Source of the DNA: Deroplatys truncata
Taxonomy: Eukaryota; Arthropoda; Insecta; Mantodea; Mantidae
Assembly (NCBI GenBank): GCA_030765065.1
Contig: CM060977.1
Location: 126,484,295-126,548,294 of the forward strand
Reading direction: 5' to 3'
Length of the DNA stretch: 64,000 bases
A program made the translations under genes and the position numbers. Every line of letters begins with the position of its first letter. Position 1 is the stretch's first letter. Of the stretch, positions 21,957 through 33,172 are shown one piece after another. A model generated the notes under the pieces. The model was not told the origin of the DNA. It did no database searches and saw nothing but the letters and a program-made list of their open reading frames with translations.

Positions 21957-23151
21957 CGAGGGCGACATTGAAATTTTTAGAAAATCAAACAAGGATTAGT
22001 TTTAAAACGTTTAAATGATTTTGTTGTTTTTCAAAATATTTCCCTTTAAACAAATACATTTTTGCATTCGATGAAACCAGTCCTTAATGTGATGATGCCA
22101 CTCTTCTTGAGACACTTCAGAAACCTGGTTTTATAATCTTCCCTGCTTCACCTGATGATGAAAAAGTGATTCCATGCATTTTATCTCTAATTTTTGGAAA
22201 CAAAAGGAAATCACGATGTGCTAGGTTAGGACTGTATGGTGGAGGGTCCATGGCGCTACCTTTAAGTATCCAGATACTCAGTGTTAGTTTTGCTGTTATG
22301 CAACGATGCCTTGTCTTGATGCAACCTTATTTTTCCTTTTGGGCGTTTTGACGAACTTTTTCAAAAATTTGCTGAAAAAAGACATTTGTGCACTAATCGG
22401 CAGCAATCTTTCTAATCTATAGTAGCAATATGACCGATTTAGAAAACAAAGAAACTAGCAACCATCTTCTTACCAGCACTGCGAATTCGTCGAACTTTTG
22501 TAGGTTTAGGTTCTGTTCGCCAGATTCATCATCAGTAAACGATATTCCAAACAAAATTTGAAGTGCCACTTTGGAATTTTTCCAGAGTTTTTCTGCACAA
22601 ATCAATGCGTTGTTTTTGATCGGGAGTCGTTTATGTGGAATCCATTGACAACAAAGTTTTCTCACGTCTAGCTGTTGATGTAAAATGTTTTTGATTTAAC
22701 TCATACCAATGCTTAATGTCGTTCAAATAAATTCACAAGATATCCGTCGATCTTCTTCAAGCATTGCTAGAACAGCGGCAATAGCTTCATCAACAGCAGC
22801 AGTTCCTGGGTGTCCTTCACGAAATTCATCACTTTTGTGTTCACTGTACCAATTATAAATTGCTGCCTTAGATGGGGCTTCTTCGCCAAATGTATTTTTA
22901 AGCCGACCTTCACATGGTTTAGGCGTTAATGAGGATTTAAAATCGTAAAACATCATAGTGTTCTCTAGTAAAATTAATTTTTGGGTGAACACAAAATCTT
23001 TAAATGATGGCAATTACCAAAATATTAGATCAAATTGAACGAACTACATGACAATCAACTCAAAAAACATTAGAAAGTGGCTTTCAAATATAAACAAATT
23101 TAATTTGTGTTTAGAAACATACCATTCTAAAAATGTTCAGTATCACTCTCG
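21957..23151 (-). mobile_element. mariner element, 1195 bp, decayed
   Basis: The left end cgagggcgacattgaaat and the reverse complement of the right end (cgagagtgatactgaaca) are similar inverted repeats. TA lies at 21955-21956 and at 23152-23153. The length fits an internally deleted mariner. The transposase runs on the minus strand. Confidence 0.8.
22100..23013 (-). pseudogene. mariner transposase, decayed
   Basis: The N-terminal part (ORF 22723-23013) contains EGRLKNTFGEEAPSKAAIYN, YSEHKSDEFREGHPGT and VLAMLEEDRRISCEFI, the mariner DNA-binding region. The second ORF (22417-22665) contains QWIPHKRLPIKNNALIC followed by a degraded catalytic start. Later frames are broken and catalytic triads cannot be read confidently. 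Different mariner subfamily from the 6.6-kb element. Confidence 0.75.
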
Positions 23152-23315
23152 TATTAATACTATGGGTAAATTACAAGTAGCTAAGGAACCTGAAACCTGA
23201 TTTTCTAATATAATGCATGATGAAAAGTGAGCTACAACTATTTAGAATTTTGCAGATATCGGAGATGCCCCTAGCATGCTCGAAGTTAGGTGAAGAAGAC
23301 GACCCATTCATACGC

Positions 23316-24290
23316 CAGTCAGTAGTGTGTGTGAGAGAGCGGGAGAGAGAGAGAGAGTGAAAGTGAGTGTCTTTGAAGAGTATAACTCAAAAACGAGAAG
23401 TCCGATAAATACAAACTTGGTATTTAAATTAAGTGTCCTCCAAAAATCCGACACGATGATTTTCAACAAAATCTATCCATCGCAAACTGCTCTTTACATG
23501 GAACATTTTTCGAAATGGCTCTAACGACTTTTATTAAACTATCATATACAAGTTGGACCATTAAAGTTGAGACCATTAAAGTGTATTGAGTAATTGCTTG
23601 ATATTATGGGGGAAAGTAACTGTCATTAGTCGTGTTTTATTTGGAGGTCGATGTGGTAGTCATTTTTGAGTCAATTTAATTGTTTTAAATGGGAACCTAC
23701 AATTAGGGCCAATTTAAATTAACCCTAAAATGACCATGATAACGTCCTCCAAATAAAACACAACTAATGACATTTACTTTCCTCCATAATATCAAGCAAC
23801 TTTGATTCAAGAAATTTCTTTCTACAACGCTAGTCTTGGAGATATTGTACAGTCTCAACTTAAATGGTCTATCCTGTATTTAAGATATTTACATGACAAA
23901 TAAAGCGTATATTTTGAATTTTCTAGGAATAACCTCTGAAGTCCTCTTTATTCTAAATGAATTTTGTTGGTAAACTATAAGACATGGACTTATCTCTGCA
24001 TAATCTTACTACATTAAAGCAGTTTATGTGAATAACATTTTGATGGAGTTAACCATTTACGATATATTTCTTGTTATTGGTTTGAATTTTAAAATACTTA
24101 TTTTCTCAAACGACAAGTCACTACTCTTTTTTCTTTATCTCTGCATGCAAAGAGTATGAAATTTCAAAACCGTTACATAGCGACACGCCCTTTAAAAATC
24201 TAACTGTTGATTCACGTAATGTATCCTACACCGAAATGTATGAATCTATAATGAAAATGTATCTGGATTAACAGGAAATAGAAGAATAAG
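23316..24290 (+). repeat. TTTCTCTAC-family repeat interrupted by a palindromic MITE
   Basis: Starts in the GT/GA-rich block. Blocks 'taactcaaaaacgagaag', 'acaaacttggtattt' and 'ctttacatggaacattttt' follow. The MITE 23549-23876 splits the copy, and homology resumes with 'tttaagatatttacatgac'. The 5' end is missing. Confidence 0.75.
23549..23876. mobile_element. palindromic MITE, 328 bp, TA flanks (copy 1)
   Basis: Terminal inverted repeats caagttggaccattaaagtt and (reverse complement of right) caggatagaccatttaagtt. TA lies at 23547-23548 and 23877-23878. Nearly the whole element is an inverted repeat with matching blocks such as 'gtgttttatttggagg'. A second copy lies at 31423-31757. Non-coding; presumably mobilised by a Tc1/mariner transposase (inference from the TA target). 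Confidence 0.85.
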
Positions 24291-24384
24291 CTGAAAAGGT
24301 ACAATAAGACTGAAAAATTCAATGTCATAGCCGGGATTTGAACCGGACGGAAACCGGAAGATTCATGGTTCAAATCTCTGGTAT

Positions 24385-25232
24385 GGCATTGCTTTTTACT
24401 TTCTCTACTACTTACGAGTGTAGTAAATTGGGGAATCATTGTATTCCACCCAAAAATTCCATATCAAGATTTCGCCGAAATACATGTTTTGAGGCCTCTG
24501 AATCCAGAAAAGCATTTTTAGAAGAAGGTTCGTGTGTGTGTGTGTCTATGGGCAGCATAACTCAAAACGAAAAGTCGGACAAATACCAAACTTGGTATTT
24601 AGGTTCAGTATCTTTCAAGGATGCGACACGAAGATTTTCAAGATAATCCCCTACCCCAGACTACCCTCCGCACAAGAAATATTTCGAAAATTTTGATTTT
24701 CTCAAAAATGGCTCTAACGATCTTGATTAAAATATATATGTAAATATTTCATGCCAAGTGAAATGTATATCATGGAGTTTCTGGGAATGTTTCCAGAAGT
24801 CCTCAGCACTCTGAATGACTTTTGCATAACTGGTAAACCGTAAGAGATTTTACTATACAAAAAAATGTAGATCTCATTGAAACACGCAATTTATGTTATA
24901 CTTTTTTTGTGGAGTGAAACATTTCTGAGGTATTCCTTGTTATTTGTTTGAATATTCCAATACTTAATACTTTTACTCAAATAGGAATTCGTTATTAGTT
25001 TTATGCCCTGAAGATGCAAATAGAATGGAATGCTCCACATAGCAACCAGCTCTTAAAATATTTAACTATTGCTTAAAGCCTACTATATTCCCCTTGCACC
25101 TACAAGAAAATTAGCAATAAGATAGTTCCTGCAAATATTTTTATCGATTAACACGAAGTAGATAGAGAATAAGCGTTTGTAAAAACAGTTTGTACAAGAG
25201 TAGAGAAAGTCATGTGAGTGTAACACATCAGA
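24385..25232 (+). repeat. TTTCTCTAC-family repeat, full reference copy
   Basis: This copy shows the family layout: 5' end tttttactttctctactac; 'cattgtattccacccaaaaa'; 'gaggcctctgaatcc'; a GT tract; 'aactcaaaacgaaaagtcgg'; 'accaaacttggtatttagg'; 'aaaaatggctctaacgat'; 'tttgcataactggtaaaccg'; 'atgtagatct'; 'gctccacatagcaaccagct'; 'tgcacctacaagaaaa'; and 3' end gtagagaaagtcatgtgagt followed by gtaacacatcaga. Near the two ends lie the inverted sequences ctttctctac and gtagagaaag. The 3' end can form a small hairpin (atgtg...cacat). No coding capacity was seen. This subterminal-inverted-repeat plus internal microsatellite layout recalls Helentron-type non-autonomous elements (HINE/DINE), but that is inference. 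Confidence 0.85.
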
Positions 25233-25234
25233 AT

Positions 25235-25378
25235 TTTTTCAGTTTTATTCCACCTTTCCAACTTTGTCCTACATACGGATTGTATGAAGGAATAGTTAAT
25301 TACCAGAAGAATAAGCCTTTGTAAGAATATTCTGTAGAAGAGTTAGCAGAAAAGGTCATGTGAAGGCAGCACATCAGA
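25235..25378 (+). repeat. TTTCTCTAC-family 3' end fragment
   Basis: Only the last part of the family is present ('agaataagcctttgtaagaa' ... 'aaaggtcatgtgaaggcag' 'cacatcaga'). Confidence 0.7.
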
Positions 25379-25687
25379 ATGTTGTTTTTGAGCTACCTAT
25401 AATTTGATAAAGGCAGATACATTTCATCGCGATGTGCATAGAACCGACGCAGTATTTGAAAATATAGTGTTTTATGCGTAAAGAAACAGGATTTCGTGGC
25501 TGCATGGACATCAATCCGAAGGTCTGGTCCTGCACAACAACGCAAGTAGTCTCTCTCATTTGAACAGACTTGGCCATTACTGCTCTACAGCAAGTATGCA
25601 GGGCTGCTTACTACAGATGACTTCTTTAACCGTATGGGAAACCCTGCTAAAACAATAAAGATAGTGTAATTTCACTCATTATTTGTC

Positions 25688-26385
25688 TTTTTACTTTCTC
25701 TGTAACGTACCTAGTAGGTAGGGAAGGTATTGCATTCCACTCAAAAATTCGATATTAAGATTTCACTGGAAATACAGGTTTTGAGGCCCCCTGAATCCAT
25801 ATAAAGCATTTTTGGAAACATTCCATGTTATGCGTATGTGTGTGTGTGAACAGCGTAACTCAAAAACGAAAAGTCGGATAAATACCGAACTTGGTATCAC
25901 TCAGTACTTTCCAAGGATGCAACACGGAAATTTTTAATAAAATCCCCCACCTCCAACTACCCTTTACATAGAATATTTTTCTAAATTTTTGTTTTTCTAA
26001 AGCTTGGCTAATGATTTTGATTAACATATAATATATTAAAGATATTTACGTGAAAAATAAAGTCTATAACTTGAACTTCCTGGAATAGCCTGTGAACTCC
26101 CCTTCTTTCGGAAGAAATCTTATATAGTCTTGCATAAATGGTAAACGTTAAGCGATAGATGAAAACGCACTACCTAAAAGATGTAGATCTCTGTAAAACA
26201 CACGATTTATTTCAAATAACTTTTTTGTGGCATCGGCATTTTCGAGATATACGTTATTAATGGTTAGAATTGTTTAATACTTATTCTTTTGTAGTCCTGT
26301 GGAACTTTCTAAGAGTAATTTTATAGCCACTAATAAACGATAGTGGACAGCGAAAGTAATGTGAATGTAACGCATTAGATTATTA
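25688..26385 (+). repeat. TTTCTCTAC-family repeat
   Basis: Starts with tttttactttctctgtaac and ends in 'gtaatgtgaatgtaacgcat'. Internally slightly deleted against the reference copy. Confidence 0.8.
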
Positions 26386-26534
26386 AAAACAAAACCACCA
26401 CAGTCTGTATATGCCACGATCCCCATTACTCCATTTACTCGAATCTATCATACTACTGATTATTTACATTGGTAGTATTGTCTTTAGCGACACCAATATT
26501 TCCCATTATTTTATGTTTGTGTTAAGGTTTCATT

Positions 26535-26636
26535 GTTTAAGTATTGTATTCCATCCAAAAACTCGATACCGATATTTCACCGGAAATATATGTTTTGAGA
26601 CCCCCTGAATTCAAAATGCATTTTTGGAAACATGTC

Positions 26637-26692
<56 letters not shown>

Positions 26693-27475
26693 TGTCTTCC
26701 TGTGAACAGCATAACTCAGAAACGAACAGTCGGATAAACACCAAACTTGGTATTTAGGTTCAGTATCTTCCAGAGATTCGACACGAAGGTTTTCAAGAAA
26801 ATCTCCCCACCCCAGATTACCCTTTACATGGAATATTTTTCGAAAATTTTAATTTTCTAAATATTGGCTCTAACGAGTTTGATTAAAATATTTTCATGGC
26901 AAATAAAATGTATATCTTGAATTTTCTGGGAATGTCTCCAAAAGTATTCTTCATTGTGAACGACTTTTGCATAACTTGTAAACCATAAGAGATAGACGAA
27001 GGTTAACTACACAAAAAATGTAGATCGCGTTAAAATACACAATTTATGTCTTTTACATTTTTTTTATTGAGTGAACCATTTTCGAGATATTGCTTGTTAT
27101 TTCTTATAAATTTTTCAATATTTATTTTCTCAAATGGGAATTCGTTATTCATTTTTTTGTCTTGGATATGCAAAGTGTTAATCTGTGGCAAAGAGAATGG
27201 TACTGCATATAGCAACCAACTATTAAGAGATATGTCTGTGCTTATATTGCCCTTGCAAATACAAAACAAGGGGAACATAGTACGCCTTAAGCGATAGTCA
27301 AATATTTTTAGAACTGGTCGCTATGTGAAAAATGTAATTCTCTTTGCATGTCAAAAGACCGTTTCTGCAAATGTTTATCTTGATGAATATGAAATAGATG
27401 GCGAACAAGAGTTTGTAAAAATGGTTTGTACAAGACTAGAGAAAGTCATGTGAGTGTAACACACCAGATTTTATT
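26535..27475 (+). repeat. TTTCTCTAC-family repeat with long (GT)n
   Basis: Starts at 'aagtattgtattccatcc', carries about 26 GT dinucleotides at 26638-26691, and ends in gaaagtcatgtgagtgtaac plus accaga. The GT tract occupies the same internal position as in other copies. Confidence 0.85.
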
Positions 27476-28288
27476 TTAAAATGTGTCTCTTGTTTTCTGA
27501 GCTCAGGAAGCATTTTGTTTTGCAATTTCTAGTGAGTTTATCGTCGACTAATATCTACAGAACTTGTTTTAGCTACGTCCAATAAATTTTGGTGATCTAA
27601 CCCAACTCTTCAAACCTATTTGAACTTCTACTTCTCAATCCTTGATGCTATGTCTTCAGATTTATTCGGCCATTGCCGGTTGTCTGCATATTACAATACT
27701 TTGAAGCGTGTTTATTACCAGTACGTCAGGCAGAGGACTAGCGAAAGATGAATGGAAGGGATGGATGTCAACATTTCGAGGTCATTTTAGTTAAATGGGG
27801 CTTGTATCGTACTTTTCCAGTATTTACATTTGGAACTTCTTTCGCTCCTCGTAAACTCGCAATCTCAGCATGTATGCTGATAGGTAACTCAAATATTTAG
27901 ACGCTTTTTGTAGCGTAGTATGTCTCGGTTTAGCACTCAACGATGCAAATTTTGTGATCCGTATTCACTTCCATCTCGCGTGCAAAGCACGCACAAAACA
28001 TCCTAGTGAAAAAACAATTATGCACCGCCGCAGTGCATCAACTTTTTTACGAAGTCAAAAACTCATGCAGTCCAGGTTCAATTCCGCACTTACCCTTTCA
28101 GACAAGGGACTCGCTGAACTAATATTGACGTCGTTGATTTAAAGCGACTGGTGGTAAAGGAGGAATAAATCTGAAGTCCCGTGTGTACTTCTCTGCAGTG
28201 GGTTAACTGGAGTGAAAAGCTGAGCACAACCATTAACCGACAGTTAGCCTTCTAGGTATCATCCCTCTACCATACCACCTTGTTTCGT
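27476..28288. other. non-coding, nothing recognised
   Basis: The ORF at 27954-28142 has no recognisable features. Confidence 0.4.
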
Positions 28289-28437
28289 CACGTGTCCACA
28301 GAGGCCTTAGTGCTAGGCAACTGTACCTCTGCTTCTGTGGCGGACAGATGGCAGCTTAGACACGTATCCATGGATACCTTAGTGCTAAGCAACTGTATCT
28401 CTGCTTCTACATTTGTGGGCAGATGGTATTAGAGTGT
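28289..28437. repeat. two imperfect tandem copies of about 72 bp
   Basis: The sequence cacgtgtccacagaggcctt... near 28289 is repeated from 28361 as cacgtatccatggatacctt..., both continuing with 'ttagtgcta-gcaactgta'. Local tandem duplication. Confidence 0.8.
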
Positions 28438-28607
28438 CGTCCAGTCTACCTGATTTCTTTATCTGTCAACAGAGGGCAGAGCATTTGTTTTTACCATATA
28501 TTTTCACTTTTACTATTGTTTTAGACAAGGTGGCACTTTGGGACATGGTATTAAATATCCAATCGGGTATTTACCTTGGCAATTGAGGAAACCATGAAAT
28601 ACGCAGT

Positions 28608-28693
28608 CAGATTGGTCGGATTACTGGATTTGAACCCCGAAGCTTCGGAATGCAGGACACAGACGTTACCGCCTGAGCCATCACGCTCGGTAA
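28608..28693 (-). mobile_element. SINE head fragment
   Basis: On the minus strand: accgagcgtgatggctcagg (A-box region) and, at tRNA spacing, 'ggggttcaaatccagta' (B box). Same head as the 4.9-kb SINE. Confidence 0.65.
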
Positions 28694-29106
28694 ACTAATT
28701 TTGACAAGCCCAATAAGAGAGGATTGTTTCTTTATGGCTACAAGTAGGCTGTTGCTGGTGATGAAATCGTCCAGATATTTACCATTTTGGAGTGTCCATA
28801 GGCGATGGTGATACATGCAATTATAATTGATAAACAAGTTTCAGCAGATATGTGGAACCATAACAAGAACTTCTGCTTATTGTATAATTAAACAAGGAAA
28901 GAAACGAAACTGAAATTTTACAAAATCATGGTATTCTAGTGTTCATTTATGGAAGTGTGTCCAGCATATTAAAGGAAAGAGACAGAAGTAAAACACAGGC
29001 AGCAGAAATAGGGTTTTTAAGAACAGTTCAAGAATGCACCAGACGAGATTTAATAAGTAATGAAAGAATTCGAGGGTAATTAGACATACACCAGGCAATA
29101 CCTCCG
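28694..29106. other. non-coding, nothing recognised
   Basis: No supported feature. The minus-strand ORF 28943-29176 runs into the fold-back element. Confidence 0.4.
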
Positions 29107-29840
29107 TATTTTGAGAAGTGATACCATGGACAAAAATAAGAAAAAATGTCCAGTAAACATGGGCTCTAAAATGCATACCTTAAGAGCTATGAGTACTTGC
29201 TCATTATCGCTACTACCTTCTTTTTACTATCACCTACGTACGATCTTCAGCAGGCAGTAAACATCGATCAGTTTGTTACTGTAAACCGCAGTTCTGAATG
29301 AGTAACGCATATTCTTATTAGTTCTAATGGAATCAGTTTGTGTTTTGATAAGTTTGTGAAATGTTTTTATATTTCAGTTTTATCTTTAAATCTTTAGTGT
29401 ACGCAGGGATGTACAAACACTACAGGAAGGCGTCATCAATGCCTGCCAGAGCATCCGTGGCCAACCTGGAATGGTGCGAGTGCGTGATTCCTCAAGGCAT
29501 CGTAAGGAAGCATGCCTTACTATGAATGTGCACCATATTGAGCGCCTACTTTAGCAATGGTTCACAAGTGCAGATCGTATGTAATCGCAAGCACATTACG
29601 TTAGAAGCTATGCTGTTCCACAGTAACAGAGTAATGTGTCCGCATTTGTTTGCTGCATTATGTAGCCATACGTAATAGCAAAGCGCTGGCAGAAAGAGGT
29701 GTTTCACAGTAGTGGAGATGAGCAAGTGCTCATAGCTCTTAAGGTATGTATTTTAGAGCCCATGTTTACTGGATTTTGTTCTTGTTTTAGCCCATACTAC
29801 CACCTCTCAAAATCTGGAATACTTTTTCTGTAACACTCTG
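29107..29840 (+). mobile_element. deleted Tc1/mariner-type element with about 105-bp inverted repeats
   Basis: The segment ttttgagaagtgataccatg... to 'gagtacttgctcat' (29110-29205) matches the reverse complement of 29718-29822. The right end continues to 'taacactctg' followed by TA at 29841; the matching outermost left end is missing. The core includes a transposase C-terminus (29408-29554). The element is an internal-deletion derivative. Confidence 0.7.
29408..29554 (+). pseudogene. DDE transposase C-terminal tail
   Basis: A 48-codon open stretch ends at TAG 29552. It reads DVQTLQEGVINACQSIRGQP, then VRDSSRHRKEACLTMN, then VHHIERLL. The '-R---C----G-H-EHLL-stop' ending is typical of the insect mariner-related transposases also seen at 3886-4211 and 33421-33866. 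No catalytic residues remain. Confidence 0.6.
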
Positions 29841-31021
29841 TATAAATTATACGATAAAATTGAAGAAAATAAACAGACTTGAAAAGAACATAAATAGAAT
29901 GAGTGAAGAAAGAATACCGATATTGATAAGAAGATAAATTCCTCTTGGAAGAAGCGATGTAGAACGTCCCAGAAGAAGATGGGAGTAGTTGTTGGAAAGC
30001 AGAAATGCCTAATCCGGAAAGTGCAGGAGGAGGAGGAGGAGAAGAAAGAAAATTTGGGAAGGAAACGTTCCAGGCCTAGCATTTGTCCGTTATGAGGAAA
30101 ACCCTTTAGAAAACCTTATACATCGAATAGTCCTAGAGGGATTTGAACAGAAGATCTCCCGATCACGAGTGCATGCCTTAACGACCTCGGCTACCCGCTT
30201 CGTTATCGTGAATACTTTCTACCTATTAAACAAATTTGTAAGGCTAGAGCATGCTAATATTTCTTTAATTCTTTTCAGTGCTAGAGTTTGCGTATGAAGG
30301 AAAAATTACAATAGCGTGATTAAATGTCGCAGACAGTCCAGCGTCATGTTAGAATCTAGAAACAAAACAAATGAGCATCGATAAGAGCTACCAAAGTATG
30401 TTTGGAGCTGTTTTCATTTCTGTTACCAACCGACAATGGTTATTTCAAATTGAAGTATGGCGCACGATCCTCTTATCTTTCTTCTCTTTCTCTCTCCTGC
30501 TGTACGCCGTCGATAAATTTACACACACAGACATCCAGTCGCCAGGCGATAATCCGAGACGTATACTTTTCCCAACGTAATTACTGCTGTCTCAGTTACG
30601 TTTATCATCTTGCCAACCTTGCAGCGCTAATGTTTCCTGCTTTTAGTTACTTTTATTCGCGTGTAAGAGTTTGTAGGTCAGTTGCTTGGGGACGCGGCTT
30701 GGACACAATGATTCACTGTTTAATTTATTTCAGCTGGCAATTTGTTCTGTTGCTGGGAACAATACGGCCACCTGTTACAAATGCAGTTCATCCATTCCTC
30801 AAATGCTTGTGATAGCTAGGGGATCGTTTTAACAGCGCTCATCACCGCAACCATTGCCATTCTAAACAAATAGGTGCATAAAAACACTGACAAACGGAAA
30901 AAAAAAACTGAGGACTTGTAAACCATGGGTTTTGTGCAGGATTTGTTGCAACATTAAATACGGCTGATCTTAAGCAAGAGCATTTGTCAAATTCTGTACC
31001 TGAAACTGATTTTTAGACCAA
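29841..31021. other. non-coding; one tRNA-like fragment at 30126-30203
   Basis: Apart from a minus-strand SINE-like head (B box 'ctgttcaaatccct', A box 'tagccgaggtcgtt') no feature is supported. The overlapping ORFs at 30371-30580 and 30402-30812 have no recognisable domain. Confidence 0.4.
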
Positions 31022-32000
31022 AAGATGTGATGTGTTGCACTCACATGACCTTCTCTACTCACTCTTCTGAAAATTACTCTTATAAAAGTTTATAATTCTA
31101 TTTACTTCTTGTTAAGCCAGATAAACTTACATTACAGATTTACATACTTCGTTGCAGAAAACAGAAAGTACAGTAACTGTCAGATTTTTAAAGCCGCTAT
31201 ATGATGGCTTTGAAATTATATGTTCTTTGCGCGACCACGAGAAAAAAACGAATAACGACATCCTAGTTCAGTGAAGTATAAGTATTTCAAAATTCAAACA
31301 GGTAGCAACAAATACCTCGAAAATGGTTAACTTCAAAACAAAAAAACAATTTGTGTGTGTTCACGAAATCTACACTTTTTGTATAGTAGGATTTTGTCTA
31401 TCTCTTCGGATTACTAGGTATATAGGGTGGACCATTTAAGTTGAGACTGTACAATATCTCCAAAACTAAGCGTTGTAGAAATACTTGAATATAAATTGCT
31501 AGATACTATGGGGAAAGTCGTGTTTTATTTGGAGGACGTTATGATGGCCATTTTACTATTTAATTTCACCCAAATTGTAGGTTCCGATTTAAAAAAAATT
31601 AACTGACCTAAATGACTATTATAATGTCCCCCAAATAAAATAGGGCTAATAACATTTACCTTCCCCCATAATATCAAGCAACTTTTATTAAAGATATTTC
31701 TTTCTACAACGCTTAGTTTTGAAGATGTTATAGTTTCAACTGAAATGGTCCATCCTGTATAACAGCCATTCAGAAAGTTCAAGACGCACGTTTTATTTGT
31801 CATGTAAACATCTTAAAATATGGTATTTGAATAAGAAATTTTACAGCCATTTTGAGAAAATAAACTTCCATGTAAAGGTTAATTTTGGGTGGGGGATTTT
31901 TGTTGAAAACCTTCGTGTCACATCTTTGGAAGATACTGAAAATAAATATCAAGTTGGTATTTATCGGAGTGTTTGAGTTACACTGTACACAGACAGATTC

Positions 32001-32038
<38 letters not shown>

Positions 32039-32152
32039 CCAAAAGACTTTCTTTTTGGAGTTCAGAAGGCCTCAAAACATGTATTTCCAGTTACATCTCG
32101 ATTTCGAATTTTTGGGTGGAGCGCAGTACGTAATAGGGAGAGTAAAACAGAA
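31022..32152 (-). repeat. TTTCTCTAC-family repeat interrupted by a palindromic MITE
   Basis: Reverse orientation from 'gatgtgttgcactcacatga' to 'gtaatagggagagtaaaac'. It contains the CA tract at about 32005-32033 and the MITE at 31423-31757. Confidence 0.8.
31423..31757. mobile_element. palindromic MITE, 335 bp, TA flanks (copy 2)
   Basis: The same family as 23549-23876: ends tagggtggaccatttaagtt and (reverse complement) caggatggaccatttcagtt. TA lies at 31421-31422 and 31758-31759. Internal blocks 'gtgttttatttggagg' and 'ataatatcaagcaacttt' are shared. This copy also sits inside a TTTCTCTAC-family repeat, but at a different position. Confidence 0.85.
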
Positions 32153-33172
32153 TGCAAAAGAATAAATGTACGAGGAGAAGGAGAGTATATACTGAAGTTA
32201 AGCGTATTACAGGAAGATAAAATACCGGTTTCTTATAAAGTACAGGGAAATTTGGAGGCATCTGATTTAATTTTATGCAAACCGCAATGCATAGCACATC
32301 GTTCCCCATGCTCATATCCTTGGACTTGCACTTAAAGAACAGGATTAATGTTACGCAGATTGTTACAATAGCGTCCTTGAATGTTCTCGCAAAGGAATAT
32401 TAATCCAAAAGAGGCGTTTGTGCATAAGAAAATGTACACTGGGATTACGTATATGTCGACAAGCTATCTGCAAGCTTGCTATGTGGCTCGTTACGAACTA
32501 CCCCATAGCTATATAACAAAGTAGCTGCACGATAAAAATGCTATTCGTGTACACCGTGAAATTATTTTTATACGTCCGTGATGCTAGTTTAAATACTTTT
32601 AATTTAAAAATGTTGAAAACATTTTATTATAAAAATTCTTTTTATTATCATTAAGTTTCATACTTATTGTAGTTTGTAGGCATATTAAAACCAGGACGAA
32701 AGGAAATAAAGTTGAACATTGAAGTCGCAGGTAAAACCACCCCATCCCTCGTACAACCCGCGTTTACCTGCTCGTCAGTGACTCATGACCGCTGTTGTTT
32801 GCGTTATTTGTATTGGTATAATGGTTTGAGTGCAAATAACTTGAAGCCAACTGCTTAAGAATTCCTATCCCTGGTAATTAGAGTCTTTAATATGTCTTTG
32901 TCTTGCATATTTCAATATGTGGATGATACTACAGCCCTAAATAAGTTGGCTATATGCCTTTGAAATACTTATTTATTCCGTAAAGATTTATATAGCATAA
33001 CTATTAAAACAACTATTCTACTAAAAACGCAGGGCGTTGAATAGTCACTAAAATAATTCTGTTTGGACGTTAACCATCGCTGTTGCATCAGAACTGCTTG
33101 CACCGAGCTATCCAGCCAAAGCAGGGGAACTCATAAAAAGTGTATTTCGTGTATAGTATCATTGATTATATA
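32153..33172. other. non-coding, nothing firmly recognised
   Basis: An open stretch follows the repeat end to 32335 but shows no family motif. The rest is AT-rich. Confidence 0.4.

Noticed and set aside
30402..30812. 136-codon ORF as a gene
   Set aside because: No recognisable domain, overlaps another ORF in a second frame, and composition is not coding-like.
31973..32335. 120-codon ORF running out of a repeat into unique sequence
   Set aside because: The first half is CA repeat and family sequence; the second half (about 60 codons) has no recognised motif or start of its own.
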